Of a stretch of 5,469 bases of DNA, positions 1-5,388 are shown piece by piece. Source of the stretch: Gammaproteobacteria bacterium (GTDB lineage: Bacteria; Pseudomonadota; Gammaproteobacteria; Chromatiales; Chromatiaceae); assembly GCA_019136395.1 (NCBI GenBank), contig JAGVUH010000595.1, forward strand, positions 1-5,469, given 5' to 3'. Below the pieces are notes generated by a model, which worked only from the letters and a program-made list of their open reading frames with translations, was not told the origin of the DNA and did not search any database. How positions within the stretch are numbered: the first letter of the stretch is position 1; every line of letters begins with the position of its first letter. The translations under genes and the position numbers were made by a program.

Positions 1-462
1 GGCCACGGCGATGAGGGCCGTGGCCCCCCCCGGGGGGTGCAGGGTGCGGGTCAGGTGCATGAGGGCGATGGCCGTGGCCACGGCCAGGGGAGCGGCCAGC
101 CACGGCCAGGGGCTGAAGAGCAGATAACAGAGGACGCCGACGGTGGCGGAGAGGAGATGGCCGCCGACCAGGTTGCGGGGTTGAGCCAGGGGACTACGGG
201 GGGCGCCGTAGATGAGGACCGCCGAGGCGCCCAAGGAGCCGATCAGAAGCAGATTGTCCCCGGGCGTCAGGAGGCTGATGTTGAGCAGGCTCAAGGCGCC
301 AACCCCGAGGAAGGCCCCGACCCACGACCAGATGACCTCGCCCAAGGCGACGGAGGAGGGCCCAGTCGAGGCGCGGCCCCGCAGTTTGGCCAAGTACTGT
401 TTTAGCCAGGCGCTCAGTTGATTGCCCCGGGAGGCCGGCACCCGCTTGTCTTCGCCGTTCAT
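1..462 (-). CDS. HPP-family integral membrane protein, N-terminal part (runs off window)
   Basis: The frame is open from ATG at 462 down to base 1 with no stop, giving the first 154 residues; the C-terminus lies outside the window. After a basic N-terminal tail (about 1-40) come four hydrophobic segments at roughly 43-62, 70-86, 99-117 and 120-137. Between them are family hallmarks: LIGSLGASAVLIYGAPRSPL at 73-92, AQPRNLVGGH at 93-102, and the name-giving HPP with GGA at 142-147 (LHPPGGATAL). HPP proteins are inner-membrane proteins. Some cyanobacterial and plastid members have been linked to nitrite transport, and others carry C-terminal CBS domains; neither can be tested here. The start follows a G-rich stretch (GGGGGA at 475-480, 12 nt spacing), a so-so ribosome site. 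The gene diverges from the hemerythrin-like gene. Family assignment is firm; the substrate is unknown. Confidence 0.9.
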   Translation of the reverse strand, partial: MNGEDKRVPASRGNQLSAWLKQYLAKLRGRASTGPSSVALGEVIWSWVGAFLGVGALSLLNISLLTPGDNLLLIGSLGASAVLIYGAPRSPLAQPRNLVGGHLLSATVGVLCYLLFSPWPWLAAPLAVATAIALMHLTRTLHPPGGATALIAVA

Positions 463-550
463 CCCCTGTTTTCATCCCCCCTGTTCTAATTCCCAGGTCT
501 CACCCGGGTCGCGCCACCCGCCATGAAACACCCCCCTGCGTCGGCATGCC

Positions 551-564
551 TTGAGCTGGGTCAA
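551..564. promoter_or_regulatory. FNR/DNR-type (CRP-FNR superfamily) binding site in divergent region
   Basis: TTGAGCTGGGTCAA matches TTGA-N6-TCAA, the half-site pattern and spacing used by FNR, ANR and DNR/NNR regulators (consensus TTGAT-N4-ATCAA). It is the only such site I saw in the 301-bp gap 463-763, which has no credible gene. Its centre (557.5) is about 95 bp upstream of the HPP start and about 206 bp upstream of the hemerythrin-like start. On the minus strand a weak -10-like TTTCAT at 523-528 sits where a class II activator centred near -41.5 would place it, which favours control of the HPP gene. I found no equally good -10 on the plus strand. Sequence match seen; function inferred. 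Confidence 0.6.
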
Positions 565-763
565 GTCCGGCGACGTGGGTTTATGTCAGACCGATGGCAT
601 GGCCCTGGCGGCTGGGCTAAACTCCGCACGTTCGTTCCGGGGTCATGAACCGACTTGCCACCCTGCCCTCCGCGCCTGACTCATTCCGCGCTGTCAACAT
701 TTTTCCGCATCACAACCTGGCCGAGCGGCGCGATGGCCGCGGCCCACCCATGGAGTCTGCCTT

Positions 764-1216
764 ATGGCCACCTTTACCACCCTGCACCAAGAAATCCATG
801 AGATCACGGAAAAAAACAATGTCTTCCGTTATCTCATCCAGGACCGCTTCATGTGTGACACCAAGATTGCCGAGGGCATCTTTTTCGACTACGTCCAGTT
901 AGTGAAAAAACACATGGAAAAGGTCGACCGGGAATTCTGCCGGCAACTGCTGTCCCACGAGGCCCAGACCGTGCGCAATACCGCCGACCGGTTTCTCTCC
1001 GGTTCTTCCGAGTTCAAGCGCCTCTTCGCTGACTACCTCAAGCGCTACTGCTCTCCGCCCCATCAGTGCCTGCACATCAAGGACCACGCCCGCTTCGTCG
1101 AGGAAACCAACCAGATCTTTGACATGGTCCTGGAGCGTATCGATCGCGAGACCGAACACCTCTATCCCCTGATCCGGAGCATCGAGGCCCGGGCGGAGCA
1201 GAAGCAGGCGGCCTGA
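764..1216 (+). CDS. Hemerythrin-like helical protein (putative O2/NO-binding or sensing)
   Basis: This is a 150-residue protein with no signal peptide or membrane segment, rich in charged helix-forming stretches and so probably a cytoplasmic four-helix bundle. The layout recalls the hemerythrin/HHE family. His8 and His12 lie in the first helix, the VKKHMEKVDREF stretch (His50, Asp55) in the second, His104 and His108 with Glu113/114 in the third, and the ETEHLYPLI stretch (Glu129, Glu131, His132) near the end resembles the E-x-x-H/LfP ending of HHE domains. The usual H-x3-E and H-x3-H spacings are not exact, so di-iron binding is plausible but unproven. Length fits single-domain bacterial hemerythrins. 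The start is supported by GGAG at 752-755 with 8 nt spacing. The gene is monocistronic: divergent from the HPP gene and convergent with tex. The family call is moderately sure; an uncharacterised helical protein is the alternative. Confidence 0.65.
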   Translation: MATFTTLHQEIHEITEKNNVFRYLIQDRFMCDTKIAEGIFFDYVQLVKKHMEKVDREFCRQLLSHEAQTVRNTADRFLSGSSEFKRLFADYLKRYCSPPHQCLHIKDHARFVEETNQIFDMVLERIDRETEHLYPLIRSIEARAEQKQAA

Positions 1217-1224
1217 GGGCCTCC

Positions 1225-1251
1225 CTGCCAGCCCTGGACCTTCCCTGGCAG
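1225..1251. terminator. Candidate hairpin terminator between convergent genes
   Basis: CTGCCAG (1225-1231) and CTGGCAG (1245-1251) form a perfect 7-bp inverted repeat with a 13-nt loop. It fills most of the 44-bp gap between the stop of the hemerythrin-like gene (TGA at 1214-1216) and the tex stop (1261-1263). The flanks lack a real T-tract (only CCTTTCAG on the plus side), so intrinsic termination would be weak. It could equally be an mRNA 3'-end stabilising hairpin. Confidence 0.4.
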
Positions 1252-1260
1252 CCTTTCAGT

Positions 1261-3507
1261 TCAGCGCCGCTGACTGCCATCCTTCGCCCGGGAGAAGGCC
1301 TTGGCCATGGCGCCGCCGGTGGGCGCGGGCCCGTTCCCCGGCTGTGGTCTGGTCTGGGGTCTGGTCGGGGTCCCGGAGCCTGACGCCTCCCGCTCGCGGC
1401 GTTGCGCACCGCTGGACCCGGTCACCGGCCGATCTCCCAGGCGCATGCTCAGGGCGATGCGCTTGCGGGGTTTGTCCACCTCCAGCACCTTGACCTTGAC
1501 CAGGTCGCCGGTCTTGACCACCTCGTGGGGGTCCTTGACGAAGCGGTCCGCCAGGACCGAGATGTGCACCAGGCCATCCTGGTGGACGCCGATGTCGACG
1601 AAGGCGCCGAAGTTGGTGACGTTGGTCACCGTGCCCTCCAGCACCATGCCCTCCCGCAGGTCGTCGAGGGTCTCCACCCCTTCCAGGAATTCCGCCGCCT
1701 TGAACTCCGGGCGCGGGTCCCGCCCCGGTTTTTCCAGCTCCGCCAGGATGTCCTTGACCGTGGGCAGGCCAAACTGGTCGTCGGTGAACTGGGCCGGGTC
1801 CAGGCGGCGCAGGGTGGCGACGTCGCCGATCAGTTCGCGGATGCCCTTGCCGGCCCGGGTGAGGATGCGCCGCACCACCGGGTAGGCCTCGGGGTGGACG
1901 GCGGAGGTATCCAGGGGCTCGTCGCCATCCGGGACGCGCAGGAAGCCGGCGCAGAGCTGGAAGGTCTTGTCCCCCAGGCGGGGCACGGCCTTGAGGGCGG
2001 CGCGGTTGGGGAAGGCGCCGTGCTGCTCGCGGTGGCGGACGATGTTCTCCGCCAGGCCACGGCTGAGGCCGGAGACCTGGGTCAGCAGGGGTACCGAGGC
2101 AGTATTGAGGTCCACGCCCACGGCGTTGACGCAGTCCTCCACCACCTTTTCCAGGGTGCGGGCGAGCTGGGACTGGTTGACGTCATGCTGGTACTGACCG
2201 ACGCCAATGGCTTTGGGCTCGATCTTGACCAGCTCCGCCAACGGGTCCTGTAGCCGGCGGGCGATGGACACGGCCCCGCGCAGGGAGACGTCCAACTCCG
2301 GCAGTTCCTGGGAGGCGTACTCGGAGGCGGAATAGACCGAGGCCCCGGCCTCGCTCACCACCAGGGAGCGTAGGCCCAGCTCCGGATGGCGCTTGATCAG
2401 GTCCCGCGCCAGTCGGTCCGTCTCCCGGGAGGCGGTGCCGTTGCCGATGCTGATCAGCTTGACGCCATGGTCCCGGGCCAGGGCGGCGAGGCGGGCGATG
2501 CTGGCGTCCCACTGGTTGCGGGGGACATGGGGATAGATGGTCTCCGTGGCGACGACCCGGCCGGTGCCATCCACCACCGCCACCTTGACCCCGGTGCGCA
2601 GGCCCGGGTCCAGGCCCAGGGTGGGCAACCGGCCGGCGGGGGCGGCCAGGAGCAGGGCCGAGAGATTGCGGGCGAAGACGCGGATCGCCTCCTCCTCCGC
2701 CGCCGCCAGCAGGCGCGACTTGAGGTCCAGGTCCAGGCGGGTGAAGAGCTTGACGCGCCAGGCCTTGCGCGCCGTCTCCCGCAGCCAGGCGTCCGCCGGC
2801 TGACCACGATCCTGGATGCCGAAGTGGGCGGCCAGGGTCTGGATCCAGACCGCGTCCGGGTCCGCCCCCGCGTCCCCGGGCGCGCCCGGGATCAGATCCA
2901 GGGCCAGCACCCCCTGGTTACGGCCACGGAACAGGGCCAGGGCGCGGTGGGAAGGGATCCAGAGCCCCTCCCGCAGCCGGCCGGTCAGCTCCGGGTCCTC
3001 GGCGAAGCGCTCCATGAGGATCTGCCGCGCCCCCTCCAGGGCCGCGGCGACATCGGCCACCCCCTTGGCGGCAGCGACAAACTGGGCCGCCAGGGCCTCC
3101 GGCTCCTGGCTAGGGTCCTCCAGCAGACCCAGGGCCAGGGGCTCCAGCCCCGCCGCCCGGGCGATCTGGGCCTTGGTGCGGCGCTTGGGCTTGTAGGGCA
3201 GGTAGAGGTCCTCCAGGCGCTGCTTGGTGTCGGCGGCAAGGATCTCGCCCTTGAGCTCAGCGGTCAGCTTGCCCTGCTCCTCGATGCCGCGCAGGATCAG
3301 GTCGCGGCGCTCCTCCAGTTCCCGCAGGTAGCCCAGGCGCTCCTCCAACTGGCGTAACTGGACGTCGTCCAGGCCGCCGGTCACCTCCTTGCGGTAGCGG
3401 GCGATGAAGGGCACCGTGGCGCCTTCGTCGAGGAGTTGGACGGCGGCGGCCACTTGGGCGGGACGGGCCGCGAGTTCCTGGCTGATCTGGTCAATGATGT
3501 TCCGCAT
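1261..3507 (-). CDS. tex: Tex: transcription accessory protein, S1 RNA-binding
   Basis: Complete 748-residue Tex/YhgF protein, a cytoplasmic nucleic-acid-binding factor tied to transcription. The N-terminal helical region (about 1-290) includes [16 protein letters not shown] (33-48) and [19 protein letters not shown] (98-116). A YqgF/RNase H-like domain (about 294-425) starts with [17 protein letters not shown] and includes [10 protein letters not shown] and [13 protein letters not shown]. Helix-hairpin-helix elements follow (about 460-525, [16 protein letters not shown]). The S1 domain spans about 618-690 ([20 protein letters not shown]). A basic, Pro/Gly-rich tail (695-748) ends the protein. 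Between W183 and P185 about 32 residues usual in the family are absent, which accounts for a length below the typical 770-785. The start fits [19 protein letters not shown], the expected family N-terminus; its ribosome site is only GGAA near 3512-3515. The 79-residue gene 39 nt upstream is probably co-transcribed. Identification is very secure. Confidence 0.97.
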   Translation of the reverse strand: MRNIIDQISQELAARPAQVAAAVQLLDEGATVPFIARYRKEVTGGLDDVQLRQLEERLGYLRELEERRDLILRGIEEQGKLTAELKGEILAADTKQRLEDLYLPYKPKRRTKAQIARAAGLEPLALGLLEDPSQEPEALAAQFVAAAKGVADVAAALEGARQILMERFAEDPELTGRLREGLWIPSHRALALFRGRNQGVLALDLIPGAPGDAGADPDAVWIQTLAAHFGIQDRGQPADAWLRETARKAWRVKLFTRLDLDLKSRLLAAAEEEAIRVFARNLSALLLAAPAGRLPTLGLDPGLRTGVKVAVVDGTGRVVATETIYPHVPRNQWDASIARLAALARDHGVKLISIGNGTASRETDRLARDLIKRHPELGLRSLVVSEAGASVYSASEYASQELPELDVSLRGAVSIARRLQDPLAELVKIEPKAIGVGQYQHDVNQSQLARTLEKVVEDCVNAVGVDLNTASVPLLTQVSGLSRGLAENIVRHREQHGAFPNRAALKAVPRLGDKTFQLCAGFLRVPDGDEPLDTSAVHPEAYPVVRRILTRAGKGIRELIGDVATLRRLDPAQFTDDQFGLPTVKDILAELEKPGRDPRPEFKAAEFLEGVETLDDLREGMVLEGTVTNVTNFGAFVDIGVHQDGLVHISVLADRFVKDPHEVVKTGDLVKVKVLEVDKPRKRIALSMRLGDRPVTGSSGAQRREREASGSGTPTRPQTRPQPGNGPAPTGGAMAKAFSRAKDGSQRR

Positions 3508-3546
3508 AACGTTCCATGAGTAATGGAGTTGAAGGTTGGACGCCGA

Positions 3547-3786
3547 TCACTGCGCCTGGGAACCCTCAGCAGGGCCAATATCCGGCTGACAACTATCGTA
3601 AACGGCCATGATCGCCTTCAGTTCCGCCAGCACCCGCTCCAGTTCGGCATCGCCGAGCCCCCTGGCCTCAACCGGGAGTTCCCCCCTTTCCCAGGCCGCC
3701 AGATCCCGCCAGACCTGACGACAGCCTTTGGCGCAGATCGCTTCCACGATCCCCTGTAAGGTCGGGTCGGTGAGAGGGTGAACCAT
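3547..3786 (-). CDS. Small conserved-looking protein of unknown function, upstream of tex
   Basis: A 79-residue acidic, soluble, mostly helical protein; I cannot assign a function. It begins MVHPLTDPTLQGIVEAICAK, has a C-x3-C pair (Cys18, Cys22) and a third cysteine (Cys66), and a middle WERGELPVEARGLGDAELER stretch (32-51) leading into a helix ending LAELKAIMAVYDS (53-65). This layout resembles short hypothetical proteins of gammaproteobacteria, a statement from memory only. The same frame stays open upstream to 4491, but ATG at 3786 is the true start: GGAGG lies 5 nt before it (3792-3796) and a perfect TATAAT 28 nt before it. It precedes tex by 39 nt on the same strand, suggesting a bicistronic unit. 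A metal- or redox-related role for the cysteines is speculation. Confidence 0.85.
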   Translation of the reverse strand: MVHPLTDPTLQGIVEAICAKGCRQVWRDLAAWERGELPVEARGLGDAELERVLAELKAIMAVYDSCQPDIGPAEGSQAQ

Positions 3787-3791
3787 ACTGG

Positions 3792-3796
3792 CCTCC
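3792..3796 (-). promoter_or_regulatory. Strong Shine-Dalgarno that fixes the start of the 79-residue protein
   Basis: On the minus strand the sequence reads GGAGG-CCAGT-ATG, a near-ideal ribosome binding site with 5 nt spacing. It selects ATG at 3786 over the much longer upstream open frame reaching 4491. Confidence 0.85.
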
Positions 3797-3813
3797 GAAG
3801 TGCGGGGGGAGGC

Positions 3814-3819
3814 ATTATA
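3814..3819 (-). promoter_or_regulatory. -10 box (TATAAT) for the small gene and probably tex
   Basis: The minus strand carries an exact TATAAT, which would give a transcript start near 3807 and a leader of about 20 nt before ATG at 3786. At 16-18 bp spacing the -35 position holds only GC-rich sequence (for example CCCGAG at 3837-3842), far from TTGACA. The promoter may therefore depend on an activator or be intrinsically modest. An inverted repeat (3833-3851) covers that -35 area. Confidence 0.65.
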
Positions 3820-3832
3820 AAGGGAAAGCACG

Positions 3833-3851
3833 GGCACTCGGGCGCAGTGCC
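3833..3851. repeat. Inverted repeat GGCACT-N7-AGTGCC, candidate operator
   Basis: GGCACT (3833-3838) and AGTGCC (3846-3851) are perfect 6-bp inverted arms around CGGGCGC. The centre, 3842, falls about 35 bp upstream of the predicted start for the small gene and tex, and about 80 bp upstream of the divergent transferase start. Position suggests an operator; no specific regulator is recognised, and arms this short could be chance in GC-rich DNA. Confidence 0.3.
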
Positions 3852-3921
3852 TCCCGACTTCGGCATGATCGCTCCACCGAACTGATTTACTGAGAATTTT
3901 GCGTGAGAAGATTGATTGGCG

Positions 3922-4650
3922 ATGGATATCCAGTGGCACACCGCTCCCTTCCCCGCGACCTTGGGACCGGCCGACCTCCATCTCTGGCTCATCTCTGGTG
4001 GCCCAGGGGAGGACCGCGGCGGAGGTGAGGATGACGATAGCCCCGAGGCGCGGGCAAGGCTCGTTGCACTGTGGCCGCTGCTTTCCCCCCCGGAACAGGA
4101 GCGAGCCACCCGCCTCAGGCTGGCCCGTCACCGCCACGCCTACCTGCGCGCTCATGCCGGTCTCCGGTTGATCCTGGCCAGGTATCTGGGACAAGCACCT
4201 GAGAGAATCCGCCTCACCCCGGGACCCCAAGGTAAACCAGCCGTGACGGGTGACCTTGAATTCAACCTGACCACCAGCGGTGACCTGGCCTTGGTCGCCG
4301 TGCGCCGGGATCAACCGGTCGGCGTCGACTGTGAACGGATCACTCCCCACCGCGACATGATCGCCATTGCCCAGCGCCTCTTCGCCGCCGCGGAGATTGA
4401 GCAATTGCAGGCCTGTGATCCGGAGGAACGTCCGCAACTCTTCACCCGTTTCTGGACCGGTCTCGAAGCCCGGGTCAAATTCACCGGTCACGGACTATTC
4501 CATCACCCCCTGAGCAGGACGGTGGAACCTGACATTCAGCATTTCATTCCCCAGCCTGGTTATCTCGCCTCCATTGCCAGCCCTGACCTCCCTCCCCTCC
4601 CTGCTTGGCGGACGCACCGCCTTTCCCTGCCTGGCTCGGCCAGCGGTTAA
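3922..4650 (+). CDS. Sfp-type 4'-phosphopantetheinyl transferase superfamily protein, atypical motifs
   Basis: This 242-residue protein has the Sfp/AcpT-type layout; the family moves the phosphopantetheine arm of CoA onto a serine of acyl, peptidyl or aryl carrier proteins in the cytoplasm. Visible landmarks: QGKPAV (103-108), FNLTTSGDLALVAV (114-127), VGVDCERI (133-140) with the Mg-binding pair Asp136 and Glu138, and FWTGLEARVKFTGHGL (177-192) with Trp178, Glu182 and Lys186. Two positions are odd: the common FNLSHSGD is FNLTTSGD here, so the CoA-contacting His is missing, and W-x-x-K-E-A is W-T-G-L-E-A. The metal ligands remain, so the protein may be active or may be a divergent subfamily. 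Residues 26-42 are a Gly/Asp/Glu-rich insertion. A stop at 3913-3915 limits the start to TTG 3916 or ATG 3922; I prefer ATG, though GAGAAG (3905-3910) suits either. No carrier-protein gene is adjacent. Confidence 0.88.
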   Translation: MDIQWHTAPFPATLGPADLHLWLISGGPGEDRGGGEDDDSPEARARLVALWPLLSPPEQERATRLRLARHRHAYLRAHAGLRLILARYLGQAPERIRLTPGPQGKPAVTGDLEFNLTTSGDLALVAVRRDQPVGVDCERITPHRDMIAIAQRLFAAAEIEQLQACDPEERPQLFTRFWTGLEARVKFTGHGLFHHPLSRTVEPDIQHFIPQPGYLASIASPDLPPLPAWRTHRLSLPGSASG

Positions 4651-4784
4651 ATGATTTCACGACCCCTTTTTTGGCCAGGTTGCCATTTCTGTATGCCCAT
4701 CCAGGAAGTCATTATTGGGTGCTATGAAAGGGGTAAGCCCCATTTTGGCCCCTTGCCGACATCTAGGAGTAAACTGGAAGAGAC

Positions 4785-4815
4785 AAAAAAGCCAGCTTTT
4801 TTGGCTGGCTTTTTT
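4785..4815. terminator. Bidirectional Rho-independent terminator, perfect 12-bp stem
   Basis: AAAAAAGCCAGC (4785-4796) and GCTGGCTTTTTT (4804-4815) are exact reverse complements around a 7-nt loop (TTTTTTG). The GC core followed by T6, on both strands, is a classic intrinsic terminator. It lies 134 bp after the transferase stop and 17 bp after the end of the H-NS-family gene on the opposite strand, so it can end both convergent transcripts. The rest of 4651-4784 shows no credible gene, only a weak GGGG-TAAG-CCCC hairpin at 4730-4741. Confidence 0.92.
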
Positions 4816-4832
4816 GCGGGGGAAGGTGAGGA

Positions 4833-5177
4833 CTAATCTGGGTTCCGATAATCTGGGTTCCGATATTCCTCGATATCCCCCCCCGATTCGATAATCTGTT
4901 GCACCCAGGCCGGTTTTCTGCCGCGCCCTCCTGACCATTCCCGGCCATATTCGTCCCGATATTTGGGCACTGGCTTTTCCGTTCTCGCCACCGCTCGGCC
5001 ACGCTCCCTGAGGGGTGGCGCCAGGACATCCAGCCCCAGATCGCGGGCGGTCAGGTTGTAATCCTGAATTTTTCTTTTGACCTCTTCGATAACGGAAGCC
5101 TTTTCCTGTCTTACCAGTTCTTCCGCCTGTCGGGTCAGTTCAGCAATTTGAGCTTTGAGCTCGGCCAGCGCATCCAT
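4833..5177 (-). CDS. H-NS/HvrA-family nucleoid-associated DNA-binding protein
   Basis: A 114-residue basic protein of the H-NS histone family, which coats AT-rich DNA and silences or tunes transcription. Residues 1-38 are a heptad-like charged helix (LAELKAQIAELTRQAEEL), the oligomerisation part. DYNLTARDLGLD (39-50) is the usual linker-proximal motif. The DNA-binding domain is about 68-105, with PKYRDEYGREWSGGRGRKPAWV containing the hook-like GRGRKP (84-89). The hook reads W-S-G-G-R-G-R, one Gly more than the W-S-G-R-G-R form I know best. The protein ends in a duplicated pentapeptide, YRNPD-YRNPD, from a 15-bp tandem repeat. Start at 5177 is backed by GAGG with 8 nt spacing and a good promoter. 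The AT-rich upstream region would suit autoregulation, which is common in the family but not shown here. Confidence 0.92.
   Translation of the reverse strand: MDALAELKAQIAELTRQAEELVRQEKASVIEEVKRKIQDYNLTARDLGLDVLAPPLRERGRAVARTEKPVPKYRDEYGREWSGGRGRKPAWVQQIIESGGDIEEYRNPDYRNPD
4834..4863. repeat. 15-bp direct tandem repeat at the 3' end of the H-NS-family gene
   Basis: TAATCTGGGTTCCGA occurs twice back to back (4834-4848 and 4849-4863) with no mismatch. The unit is a multiple of three, so it keeps the frame and doubles the YRNPD pentapeptide just before the TAG stop (4833-4835). Replication slippage is the likely origin, and copy number could vary among strains. Confidence 0.9.
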
Positions 5178-5217
5178 GGGAGTTACCTCGGTTAGAAAAA
5201 GTTACAGCGTACAAATA

Positions 5218-5246
5218 ATCGTAAAATTAGAAATCAAAAAAGTCAA
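5218..5246 (-). promoter_or_regulatory. Sigma-70-type promoter of the H-NS-family gene
   Basis: On the minus strand TTGACT (5241-5246) and TACGAT (5218-5223) are separated by exactly 17 bp, giving a start near 5211 and a leader of about 34 nt. The surrounding 5191-5260 is much more AT-rich than the rest of the window, with A/T tracts that favour bent DNA and possible self-binding by the gene's own product. The -35 matches 5 of 6 and the -10 matches 4 of 6 consensus bases. Confidence 0.7.
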
Positions 5247-5337
5247 TGAAAAATTTGTTTCCCCTCCTGAACCGCGAGGGAGGAATCCCCAGAGAGATGA
5301 ATAGACCCTTTCCGGTGATGGATCTTTCCCGTTTTAA

Positions 5338-5358
5338 CCGTAACAAATCAATTTACGG
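5338..5358. repeat. Short inverted repeat CCGTAA-N9-TTACGG in the right-hand gap
   Basis: CCGTAA (5338-5343) and TTACGG (5353-5358) pair perfectly around CAAATCAAT. It lies in the non-coding stretch between the H-NS promoter and the right edge, where I see no other gene-like signal from 5247 to 5388. It might be a weak terminator for a gene entering from the right, or an operator; there is no T-tract of note. Confidence 0.25.
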
Positions 5359-5388
5359 GGCGGTTTCTAGTACCAAGTGCAACACCTG

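Noticed and set aside
1..108. Dense inverted copies of GGCCACGG/CCGTGGCC, including the 16-bp palindrome at 70-85 and 9-bp arms at 1-9 and 17-25
   Set aside because: They lie inside the HPP coding frame and come from repeated Ala, Val and Thr codons (GCC, GTG, ACG) at high GC; no sign of a dispersed repeat family.
37..405. Long plus-strand open frame opposite the HPP gene
   Set aside because: Low-complexity Gly/Gln/Glu-rich translation with no family features; the HPP frame on the other strand is clearly the coding one.
645..902. 85-residue plus-strand frame starting in the divergent gap
   Set aside because: Overlaps the start of the hemerythrin-like gene in another frame, lacks a ribosome site, and its translation looks like random Pro/Ser/Arg-rich sequence.
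1402..3357. Several long plus-strand open frames antisense to tex (283 and 323 residues)
   Set aside because: Typical stop-poor shadows of a GC-rich gene; translations are Gly/Gln/Ala/Leu-biased without domains, while tex is unmistakable.
3787..4491. Upstream extension of the 79-residue protein to 314 residues
   Set aside because: It would run antisense through most of the transferase gene and through a promoter and ribosome site; the strong GGAGG and TATAAT support the short form.
4651..4836. 61-residue plus-strand frame right after the transferase
   Set aside because: It has no ribosome site, begins directly at the preceding stop and reads through the 12-bp-stem terminator.
4657..5029. 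Two minus-strand frames of 93 and 88 residues
   Set aside because: They overlap the H-NS-family gene in other frames and cross the terminator; the main frame carries the conserved domain.
5265..5285. CCTCC and GGAGG arms near 5266-5282 as a hairpin
   Set aside because: Arms are only five bases, with mismatched extension, in purine/pyrimidine-skewed sequence; not above chance.
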